DNA of 64,000 bases, taken from NCBI RefSeq assembly GCF_000234665.1, contig NC_018324.1, forward strand, positions 1,353,942 to 1,417,941, read 5' to 3'. Source of the DNA: Leishmania mexicana MHOM/GT/2001/U1103 (Eukaryota > Euglenozoa > Kinetoplastea > Trypanosomatida > Trypanosomatidae). Within the stretch, counting starts at the first letter, position 1. Each line of letters opens with the position of its first letter. Both the position numbers and the translations under genes were made by a program. Shown here piece by piece: positions 49,542-59,723 of the stretch. The notes beneath the pieces were generated by a model. The model saw nothing but the letters and a program-made list of their open reading frames with translations. It was not told where the DNA came from and did no database searches.

Positions 49542-52500
49542 GGAGACGGCACAGAAGAGAACCGAGAAGGCGTTGTTTTGAGAGTTTTGTTTGTGTTTTG
49601 TATTAGCTCTTTTCTCTCGTGCGAAAAAAAGGACGCAAGGAGGAGGAAGCCGAACACGATATCAGGAGGAGCCAGCGGCTACGCAAAGGAAATGGCGGAT
49701 CTTCATTATCTCAACGTGGCGCAGGTGTGCTCGCCGCATGTCATTTTCGACCCCTGTACGTTACGTAGGTAAACCTACACAAGGGCAAAATAGAGGCGTC
49801 CCGTCACGAACCTGTGCGAGCCTGACTGTGTGGAGGCCAGACTGAGGTCACAACCTCCCTCCCCACCACACGCATACGCGCATATTCTCCGATTTACGCC
49901 TGTTTGCCGAGGCCCAGTCACACACATGCACACTTGAGTAGCTCAAAGCCGCACTTTCATTGATAGCAACACCGCCAGCACACACACACACACACGAAGT
50001 GATGAACAATAAACACTATTCCTTTCTCTCCTCTTTTTCTATCTGTGGGTGTCCGTGTATCACAGAGAGAACTTTTTTCTCTCTTCGTTCGCATGTTTTT
50101 TTTCCCTTTTTCCGTCGCCTGGTTTGTTGTTTTGTGCGGTTCTTTTGCCGTTGTCTCACTTTCCTCCCCCTTCTCGTTTTGCGTTTCATTCGTGGTCAGC
50201 AACCACGCGCTCTGTTCTTGCGACTCTCCTTGCTTTACGTTTGTTTCTTGTGTAAACCTACTACATGTGTGTGTGTGTGTGTGGATGTGTGTGCTCCGCT
50301 GTCGTGTGGAGCCTTCTTTCTTTTTCTCATTGGGCGGTGGCGGTGATTCGCTCTCTCTCTCTTTTCTGTATGCTTGTATCTCTCTTTGTTTCGCTCCTTT
50401 TGGCTCTTGTTCTCCCGCATGTTCTTCGTCTCACGCTGCCATTCCTGTTCTCTTTCACCCTCCTTTTTTCTGGTTTCTTCGCCCTCTCTCTCTTTACTTT
50501 TCACTGCCCGTCTGGCTACCCCATCTCTCTCTCCCCCGTCTGTTAACTGCTTTACTGCCTCTCCCCCTCCCTCGTTCCCGTCTTTTGTTTCTTTTCGCCC
50601 CACACCCACAATGCTTACCCCTCGGTCAACTTCGCCATTCCGTCTCAGAATGTGTGTCACCTCAGTCGAGAGAGAATGTGTGTGTGCTTGTGTGTCCGTG
50701 TATTTGTTGGCTTGCTCCTGCCTTCTCTCTTCTTACTGTGTTGGTGCACGCCGTATTCATGTATGCCTGAATGTAGCTATGGCACACCCATCTCTCTATC
50801 CTTTTATCAATGCACTTCCTTTGGCATGGATTAGCGAAGTATCCTCCCTTCCGTGATGTTGCCTTGTTTTCCCTCTTGCCCTGCCGCCACCCATTTGTGT
50901 ACCTTTTGCGCATATATGTATATCTCTATGTATTTTCTATCCATGTAGCGCCTCATCATGCGGCGATTGTTCAGTGCTCCGGTACCGGCGAAACGGAAAA
51001 CAAAAAAATGACAGTTATAAGCGCAATGATCGAAAAGGAAGTTGAAACAAAGACGCGTCTTTTTGTTCTGGCTCCCCCTCTCCCTTTTTTGTGCAAGTAG
51101 TGCATGTCGGGGAGGAGTTCCAAGTGGGGACGGACGAGAGAGCGCAAGCAACCAAACAAACACCACGTGCTAGTGAAGGTGTGGTTGAATGGGCGTGTGA
51201 TCGCACAAGGGGGAAAAAAGGCGTGAAAGAATCGGCTGCGCAGGAGACTCCCCCCGAAACAAAAAAAGGACGCGAACAAAAATGAAAGACAGATGCAGGC
51301 AAGATAAAGAGTAATGCACTGGCACGTCAATCAGCCACACCCAGATAGCATTAAGCAAATGTGTGAGGAAAGTGGAGGAGGTCGTCGACAGTACTGAAGA
51401 AACAGAAAACAGGAAAAGCACCGGACACCTGTACACCACTGTCTCGGCGCCTACTCTTCTCTAGAGCGTTTTTTTTTTCTGTGTCGCCAACCTCTTCGCC
51501 CTCCCTCCTTTCCGCTTCCCTCCCCCCGTTTTTCCGTCTGAAGATGTCTCTCTCTGTCTGCGTGACGATGTGCTTACATGTTTGTTCGGGGTGTCACTCT
51601 GCGTTCATGCTCCAGGTTTGTGTGCCTTTGGAGACATATATATGGATTCGTGTGGTTTGGCTGTGCTCTGTTGGGCGAACAACGGCAGCGGAAGCTCCCC
51701 CTCCCCTCCCCCAACAAAAGGAAAGACAATAGGAAAACGAAAGACGAATGAAGTGAATAAAACGCGAAAAGAAAAACGAATGGGTGAGGGGAGAAGGTCA
51801 GAAAAAAAAAGCACACGGACAGAGCGCATGAAACTCTTCTTGATTTTTTTTTCTGCGTGTGTGCTGTGCTGGTATCACGCGGTTTGACAGTGAATCATCG
51901 ATGTTGTCTCGGGTGTGCGCTTTTTCTTGGTTAACTTTTCTGCCATCTTTCCAGCAGTATCTTTCCCTTCCTCCGTCTCTTCTTTGTTTCCGTTGGAGCC
52001 ATGTCCTCCGTCCGCCTTCTTGCGCCTCCGTCTGTTTTTCTCAGGGCTCGATTTGTCTTCTCTCCATCTCTCCCTTTTTCCTTTATTTTTTCCCTATTTT
52101 ATTTTAATATGCCTTTTCGTTCTCGTTTTCGTTTTTTTTTTTCGCGTGTGTGTGTATGTGTGTGTGTATCTTTGTGTCGTTGGATTGATTAACGTTTCTG
52201 TTGCTCAGCTCGCACTGGCTAATGAGCGATTTCGCATAGCAGAGACCGAGCAGAAAGGGAGCAGCACGAGGCACAAGATACAAATCAAGCGTTTGGGTTG
52301 CGTGAAAGGCAAAAAAAAACTAAAGAAAAGAAATGTGAGGAGGAGAAAAGGAAGTGCATCAGAGAGGTGACTGTCTTTTTTTTTTTGAAGTGTCGTGCTT
52401 TCTCGTGTATCTGCCGATGCACTGATCAAGGTGAAGAAGGCACGCAAAAAAAAGAATAGTAGTGGCTCTCTTCTTGAATGCTCTCTCTCACCCTGCGTGT

Positions 52501-55500
52501 CTCTCATGTGCATATGCTCCTTTACGTGTGCTAACTCTGTCGTGATTTCGTTTCGCCTTCGCCTGCTTTTCTTCTCATTTTTCACCCGCGCTCTTTCGAA
52601 CCTCACTGTATATCTGCGTGTCCCGGTCTGTGCATATGTATGTGTAGTCGTTGAGGTGGTATCTTGCAGGCGGAGAGGAGATAGTCTCTGGGGAATGGAA
52701 AGCTTGGCCTGAAGGTATAGGCGAAACGATGCTGGGAGTTCGCCCCCCTCGCCCATTCGCCGCTTCATCGTCCTTTTCTTCCACCATCTTCCTGTACGTC
52801 TGCGTGTATGCTTCGCTGTGCGTGCTTCTACCTCGTTTTCTTCTTGAGCATTGCTCATGGGGGGTGAGGAGGCGGCGGCGCTTTCTTTTTCTTCCTTCCT
52901 CTTTGTGAAGCCGCCCTTCTCACAGCGACAGAAGTAAACCTCCACCTTTTTTTCCTTAGATGATTGTACTCCACATTACACTGCAATGCGCAGAATCACC
53001 TACACGGCCCCCAATATGTGGGCGAACGGTACTTATTGGCGTGCTGTCACACGCGCCATCTGCAGACAGCAAGGCAGCTCTGTTTTCGGCGTCGGGTTTT
53101 GTCCCTCTATCTTTTAATGTTGTGGCGGCCCGTTTTTCACGAAGAGATGGCCTGCCGCCAGAAGTAAAGAGGGTCAACAAGGCGTGCGACAAACCAGCGC
53201 CCATCACGCGCCTATGTGTGCGTAGGTGTGTTTCGTGTCAGCGTGCGTTTAGGATCTTTTGTAGCCAATCAATACGTGCTCTTTCGTCACATGCTTTCCA
53301 CCCCTCCTCCCCAACTCTCATCATCATTTCCCTCCCTTCATCTCTCTTTCTCGTGTTTAAGTGAAGTCCCCTTTTGCTTTGCTTTGCTTTGTTTGGTTTG
53401 TTTTGTGCGCCTTCTTCTCAGACTACGCTTTTGCGTGAGCTGAAAAACAACAACAGAAAAGGCACGGAAAAAAAACGAAAAAGAGTCGCTGTGCCTTCCT
53501 GCCCTCCCCATCTCATCTATCTCGCCTCTCACTCTCCCTCACTCTACTTTTTTTGGTGGGGGAGGAGGTGTGTGTGTATGATGCTGTACTTTGGGACTAC
53601 ACGCGCACATATACACGCTAACAGACGCACGAACACAGCCTTCAGCTCCTGTGTCTTGCCGTTTTCTTTTTTCCCCATTTTTATTTCTATTATTACTCTC
53701 CTTTCTGTGTGTCCTTGTGTTCCATACAGAGCGTACGTAGGAATGCCCACCAGGCGTGTTGCAAGGCATCCCAATACATCCGTGAACGTCACAGTGCACC
53801 TACCTGTCGCTCTTTTTTTCTTTCTCTTGGTCTGCCTCTCTTTTGACGACATGCGAAACAACGAAAAAAAGAAGGAAAAGCGATGCGGCTACTTCAATAA
53901 GTATGCTGGGCGCACCGTCTGCGTTGATAGTGCCGCGCAACACGCGCGGCGCGCGAATCTGCTCCACTATCTTCTTTTTTCCTGTGTTTCTCTGCCTTTC
54001 GATTCGGATGTTTCTCGTTTCTGTATTTCTCTCGTCTGCTGTCTTGCTTCTCATGGTTGCTCTTGCCGTGCTAGCGTGTCAGCGGGCCTCTCTGCTTCCC
54101 TTCTGCCACCTCTCCTTCTTCCAGCTAACCGTATCTTCTCAACAGTCATTCCAGCTGTCGTTCACTATCCACCCCAGTGCGAGTACAGACGACGTGCAAA
54201 AAAAAACAGCAACAAGGGGAACGGTTGTGTGTGACCCGTGCAGCATCACCCGGAGAATACGATGACGAAGGGCAAGGAAGACGAACGAGAGGCAGAAAAA
54301 GAGAAGATATATATAAAATAAAGAGGTAGCGCCTGCGCACGTATGTGCGCTCATGGTTATACCACCTTCAATGAACTGAGCACTGTCACCTGCACCTACT
54401 CGCAGGCGCACACTAGGACTCATAGGAAAACGAAAGGGGGTGAAGGACAGTGTATCTCGAGCTCTGTGCGGACTCACATGCCTGATTTGCACACACAGCT
54501 ACAGATTACACTGAGCCATCTGCCAGAAGAGGAAAAGCCCCACACCTCAGCATGCTTACCTTTTTTTTTCCAATATGTTCTTGCTTTCTTCTGCCATACA
54601 CGTGTGTGTGTGCCTCTTCTTTAGTTCAACTTTTTTTTTCTTGTTCAATGTTGCTCTCTTCTCTGTTTGCTTCTGTGTTTCCACTGGATGAGCCTTAATT
54701 TGGCAAGGAGGCCCGTGAGCACAGTTGTACCAATCTGGAGTACGGTGCACCAAATGTGTTTCTCTGCGTGTGTTTGTGTGTGTGCGCGCGCTTTTTTTTC
54801 TATTTACACCGCTGTGTAATTTGTGTACTTGTTTCCACCTCGTTTTTGTGCAACCTCTTGCCCCTTTCCTTTGCTTCCACTCTCCTCCTCTCCTCTCCTC
54901 TCCTTCCCTCTCCTTCCCAACGCAACCTCGCCCTTTTTTCCCGGACCTTCCGTCTTTCTCCGTGCGGAGAGGGGAAGGGAGGAGTTGGTAGAGGTGTGAC
55001 GAGGCTTGTGCAAGGGGAGGGGAGGGAGGGGAAGTCAAAGGTAAGGGAGCGTTGCAGGCAGACAGACAGGCTGCTTGATAGACAGGTGAGAGACAGAGGC
55101 TCGACGAAAAGAACACAGAAGCAGCCCCAAGAGAGGTAGGTGGTATCTCTTGTCTCTTCCCTCACTCTCACCGTCATGTCTCACCTCTTCCCTCCACCGC
55201 GTCATATAACGCTGACCGGAGACGTTTCCACGTCTTCTTCCTCCCTCCCGCACTACTCCACGCTTTGCCCCGTTCTCCGGCTCCTCCCCTTACATCGCCC
55301 TTCTCAGTCCAAGCTCTGCATTCAGTTGCTGCTGGTCAGCCAAAGAATAACACAAGCAGGCACCACTGTCTCTCATGTGGTACAGCGTGTGCGCGTGTGC
55401 TTGCGTATGTGGGGGGGGAGCGGAAGATGGAGAGAGAGGGGAGAGGGGAGAGGGGGGAGGGAATGCAAAGCCGCCGCCATTTTTCTTCGTTTCCCTTTGC

Positions 55501-57330
55501 GTTTTCGACCTATGACTTTCTGCCCCCTCCCCCTCCCTCCCTCCTCCTCCCTTCCCTCATCTCGCCCTCCACTACTCCCTTCTCATCTTCTTACGGTTTA
55601 TCGTCTCCCGTGTTTACTGGACGTGCGTCTACGAGCGTACGCAATATGCATGTGAGGGACATGTGCGTAGGGCGTGCGTGTTGCGTGTCTTTCCAGAGTG
55701 GGCCGTTCGCGACTTCTACCAGGATAAGAGAACGAATTCAATGGCCCGCAGATGCGGAGGCCTCAGCAAGCAACGGAAGCGAAGAGACGACGACGATGCG
55801 GGGGAGAGGGAGAAAAGAAGGAAGTTTTTTTTGAAAAACAGCAGCAGCAGCAGCAGCAGAAACCGCAGCGCGTTCAACACGTGATCACTGACATGACTAA
55901 AAAACGATGAATTTATATATGTGAACGTGTTTCACTGCAGATGCTTGTATACGTTGTGGATGCCCCTGTGCCAGCTGCTCTCTGCTGCTGTTGTCTCTGT
56001 TGTCGGTCTCTCTCCCTCTCTTGCTTGCTCTAACTCTCTCTTGGTTTCCTTCTCCTCACAATCGACGCCAACTGACCTTCGTGTTGCTCATTTTAGCTGC
56101 GGCTCACTCTCACACACACACACACACACATACCCACACAGAGTTTCTCCCACACTTCCAGCATTGCTTGCGCTTTCCGCCTTCCTTTTGGTTGATGAGG
56201 TTCTTTTGTCGGTTGGCGAGTTCGTTTGGTCGTTTTTTGTTTCTTGTTCTTTGCTCTGTTTCACAAGCACTGCTTCTTTTTTTTTTGTGTGTGTGTATGG
56301 TGCCGGCTGCTTTCCTCCAGTGCATCTCTGTCTGTCTCCGTCTCTGTGTACCGTACGACATCTTCGTACATGATATATATCTATATCTATATATCTATAT
56401 CCATGGAACTTAATAGCGTTCCGTTGTCCTCTTCCTTTTTGTTTATTTTTTTTTTGCACTGCCTTAGTGTCGGCTCCTCCTTTGTTTTGTTTTTCCAACG
56501 GCGGATATCTGCGAATATTTTCTGTACCAACCGACGAAGGGAGAGAGAGAGGGACCGGCCGAAAAAGACGCGCGCGTGCATACACAGGCTTGTGCGTTCC
56601 GCGTGGATGCGCGTGGCGTCTCCCTCCCTTTTGCGCTGTCTCGCTCTACGACACCGTTCCTTCCTCTGTCTGCGTCTCTCCACCACTTTCTTCTCTCTTG
56701 TTGTGTACGGATTCGTATTTGCATGGGCAGACCCGCAGACAGACAACCGTGAAAAGAAAAGGGGATGCGAAGGAACGAACAAGGTGAGGCGTACGCCTGC
56801 GTGTGCGAGGTCCTCACAACAGTAACAAAATCAAGCCAAAGAATGCGTTGCCCCTCCTACAGCACTGCGACACACGGACTGCGTCAGGCGCACACCATTG
56901 CTCGATCTTTCTTTGCGTAGAGATAAAGAACGAAGGAGATTGCTGCAAGCTCCTCTTCCATCTTTCGCGTTCCAGTTCACTAGCACGAAACCCACACACA
57001 CCCAATCTTTGCCTCTCTCCCTTGGTCTTTATGCTCGTGCTCCTTGTCCGCTTTCTTCATGCGCGACGAACCACTCTCTTTCGTTTTCGATCACCGCTGT
57101 CTTGGCCGGCATGTTCTTGCTTAGCGCCAACCAGGCCGTTGCACGCAGGCCGGCTCACGAACATCCTTGGCTCGCACCTCCGCAGGGTTCACCGGCTTCG
57201 CTTTTTCGCAGCCACCCGTACACACAGTTCCACACAGATACATGCACACAAACACACAGCCGCAGACATCCCCTCCAATTCCTGTGTTTAACGACGAACA
57301 AGGGACAGTGCTGGGCTAGCTGGAATTCCG
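49542..57330. other. 7.8-kb gene-free region
   Basis: I see no convincing CDS on either strand over 7.8 kb, about three times the next longest spacer. The plus strand is C/T-rich almost throughout, with many T runs (for example 51470-51478, 52131-52141, 52376-52385), GT/CA microsatellites (49978-49994, 50266-50280, 56113-56129) and CAG7 at 55839-55859. All long ORFs are translations of these simple sequences. One segment at about 52960-53215 is of higher complexity. It may be a very long 3' UTR of the 194-aa gene, a long 5' region of CLP1, or contain unrecognised noncoding RNAs. Confidence 0.6.
55839..55859 (+). repeat. (CAG)7 microsatellite
   Basis: Seven perfect CAG units in the gene-free region, preceded by a T run and an A run. 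Confidence 0.95.
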
Positions 57331-58686
57331 ATGCCGCCAAAGAAACGTTCCTCGCGCCGTCTCACGCTGAACGCCGGTGAAGAGTACACCCTTATCGGGG
57401 ATGGCGCCGTGCAAATAACACTCCAGTCCGGTCTGCTGGATGTGGCCGGGGTGATGCTGGACGCAAACCGCCCCTATACCTTTTACCTGCACACGGATCG
57501 ACAGACCATCACGCTCTTCACGCTGGAGGGAGCGGCGTGTATGCTGTCGAGTGACAACAGAGTAGACACCCAGCGAGGTGTGGCACGGGCGGGCAAGCTG
57601 GTGCAGATGACGCGGCGCACTATTCTCGCGGCGAAGCGCACAAAGGTGCTCGTCATTGGTCGCTCCCGCAGTGGCAAGACGCTCGCAGCACATACTCTGT
57701 GCAACCTGCTCATGCGCTACGGCAATGACAAGAAGAGCGTGTTCTTGATGGACTTGAATGCGGAGTCGAACTGCCTATTCGCCCCAGGGTGCGTGTCTTG
57801 CATCCAGGTCTCCGAGGCTCCTCTTTGGCCGGGGCTGACGGCGAGCCCGAAGCTTCTGCCGCTTTCCCTCTACACCGGCGCCGCCGTTCGCCCGTCTGCG
57901 AGCAACGTGAACTCGCTTCTGCACTACTACGACCAGCTGCATGAAACAGTCATGGGCTACATTCAGGAACTAAGCGGGGCGGCGGCCGCCGCCCAGCAGC
58001 AGTCGCCGTCGCCGTATGCGCCGTCCCTTAACGAGACTCAATCGCACGTCGTCGTCGATGCCCCTGCGCCGCTGGCAGACCTGCAGGAGGGTGTTTGGTA
58101 CAAGAAGCTCATTGAAGTACTCTGTCCGTCGCACGTGGTGATCGTCAGCAGCCGCGAGGACGGCGAGGAGAGGTGGTCCACCTTTCTGCAGGAGGATGTG
58201 CAGCGGGTGCTGCCAGATTGTGAGTTTCTCTTCACCGACCCAGTTGCCCACCTGTGTGAGCGTTCGTCGAGTCGTGAGTTGTTGAGGGAGTACTTCACCG
58301 GCACCCCGTTCTATTCCCTGGGCTGCTCTAAAGTGGTGGTGCCGCTCAAATCACTGACGTTTGTGGAGGAGGCGGGGGAGGGCTTAGCGCCTGGCAGCGC
58401 TGACGGTGTCCTTATGCGTGTGGTGCACCCCGACGCGTCGTTCCAAGCTCTCGTCTGTGCTCTTTCCCACGCGGAGCTTCTCGAGGAGGCGCCGTTGGCC
58501 CCGATCGCTGGCCTGGTGACGATTGTGTACGTCGATGAGAAGAACGAGGAGGTGGCAATGCTAATCCCGGCCGCAGAGGAGCCGCTGCTGCGACGCTTGA
58601 TCATTGTGCCGCAGTCTCGCTACCGCGACACGTTGAGGATGACGAATGCGCAAGTGACGACAATGGAGGAGTACGTGGCAGTCTAA
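57331..58686 (+). CDS. CLP1: CLP1-like pre-mRNA/tRNA processing factor (451 aa)
   Basis: Three domains fit CLP1. Residues ~15-75 form the N-terminal beta domain (GEEYTLIGDGAVQITLQSG). A P-loop domain carries Walker A GRSRSGKT (110-117). A C-terminal beta domain spans ~310-451. CLP1 belongs to cleavage factor II for mRNA 3'-end processing and, in animals, to the tRNA-splicing endonuclease complex as an RNA 5'-kinase. The segment after strand 2, usually D-V-G-Q, reads DLNAES (141-146), so a catalytic motif is altered. Low-complexity Ala/Gln residues (~215-225) interrupt the core. Kinase activity is doubtful, as in yeast Clp1, where the protein binds ATP but does not act as a kinase. The ATG at 57331 gives the normal N terminus. 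Confidence 0.85.
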   Translation: MPPKKRSSRRLTLNAGEEYTLIGDGAVQITLQSGLLDVAGVMLDANRPYTFYLHTDRQTITLFTLEGAACMLSSDNRVDTQRGVARAGKLVQMTRRTILAAKRTKVLVIGRSRSGKTLAAHTLCNLLMRYGNDKKSVFLMDLNAESNCLFAPGCVSCIQVSEAPLWPGLTASPKLLPLSLYTGAAVRPSASNVNSLLHYYDQLHETVMGYIQELSGAAAAAQQQSPSPYAPSLNETQSHVVVDAPAPLADLQEGVWYKKLIEVLCPSHVVIVSSREDGEERWSTFLQEDVQRVLPDCEFLFTDPVAHLCERSSSRELLREYFTGTPFYSLGCSKVVVPLKSLTFVEEAGEGLAPGSADGVLMRVVHPDASFQALVCALSHAELLEEAPLAPIAGLVTIVYVDEKNEEVAMLIPAAEEPLLRRLIIVPQSRYRDTLRMTNAQVTTMEEYVAV

Positions 58687-59723
58687 GTTTAGGCTGCTGC
58701 TGCTGCTGGCAGTGGTGGTGGCGGCGCGGAGACCGATGGCGTAGCACGTGTACTTTTGCCTTTAGTGAACATCATCTGTCGCTATTTCTGTCCGTGCCAC
58801 CTTACGCGTGTATATGCGTGCGTGCGTGGGCGTATACGCCAGATAGGCGCGCGCCTCCTCCTGCGCGACGGCGGTGTCTTCTGGCCAACTCCTTTCTTCC
58901 CTTCGGCGCGACACAGTTGACTTGTGTGGGTGAGGGATAGCAGAGCAGGGGAGGAGCAGAGAGAGAAAGAAAATACGATGTGCAAACGTGTGCTTCGGAG
59001 AGACGATAAACCGCGCGCGCCTGGTGGGTGTGTCGGACCCCGGCCATTCTTTTTCTTTTTTTTCTGTTGTTCCTCCGTGGCCTCGACGTGAGCCAAGTGA
59101 GAGGACATGCGCGGCCCTCCAGTCGCCGTTTAACACAAGAAGCAAAACAACACAGAAAGATAAAAGCACGCACAAACAGAGAACCACGCATACACAAACA
59201 CGCGTACGTGCGGGCAAGGTGATGCCCCATACGGCGTGGAGATTGGCAGGGGAGGGCTCTTTCTGGCGTTGCCGACCCCAGACAACGAAAGGAGAACTGA
59301 AGGATGTGTGTATGTGTGGCTTCTGTGTCGCGACGATGCACTTGGCCACAAAAGCCAAGGCGACTAAAGAACTCATCCTATGCGCAAAACGGAATCACAG
59401 GCCTCATCTCTGACTCTCTCCCTCTTGTGTCACCTGACTTACATCATTCGCCCCCTGCGCCTCTGCCGTTTGTCTCTCTCCTCCATGACGTAGAAGTCCG
59501 TGCATTCACGGACAACCATACCGGTACGTACACGCAAGCACGCAAGGGAGAGGGACCCGTGCTCCTAGCCGTTGAGCTTTTGTGGGACCTTTTCCACCAC
59601 CAACACCGCTCCCGTCTTGGCTTGCTGCGTCTCTGTCGAGGTGTTACCCTTCCTGCACCGTCGCCTGCTTTTCGTTCTCTCCTCGCTGTCGCTGCATTGT
59701 AGTGCAGGTGGCGGTGCGCCACG
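58687..59723. other. Intergenic/UTR spacer
   Basis: No supported gene. CTG-rich sequence directly follows the CLP1 stop (58693-58710). The last ~80 bases form the polypyrimidine tract and splice acceptor of the next gene. Confidence 0.6.
59701..59702 (+). promoter_or_regulatory. Candidate spliced-leader acceptor (AG) for the NDUFAF3-like gene
   Basis: A C/T-rich tract (59646-59690) is followed by CTGCATTGTAG, with AG at 59701-59702. The ATG at 59724 is the first ATG downstream, giving a 21-nt 5' UTR. Confidence 0.6.

Noticed and set aside
50045..50770. Plus-strand ORF of 241 aa with hydrophobic stretches
   Set aside because: The Cys/Phe/Ser/Leu-rich product is a direct translation of C/T and GT tracts and only mimics membrane helices.
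52205..52945. Minus-strand ORF of 246 aa in the gene-free region
   Set aside because: It is antisense to the plus-strand unit, and its Glu/Arg/Lys-rich sequence mirrors C/T-rich DNA on the other strand.
53374..54234. Plus-strand ORF of 286 aa in the gene-free region
   Set aside because: Its composition follows the pyrimidine bias of the DNA. There is no domain and no plausible ATG near a splice site.
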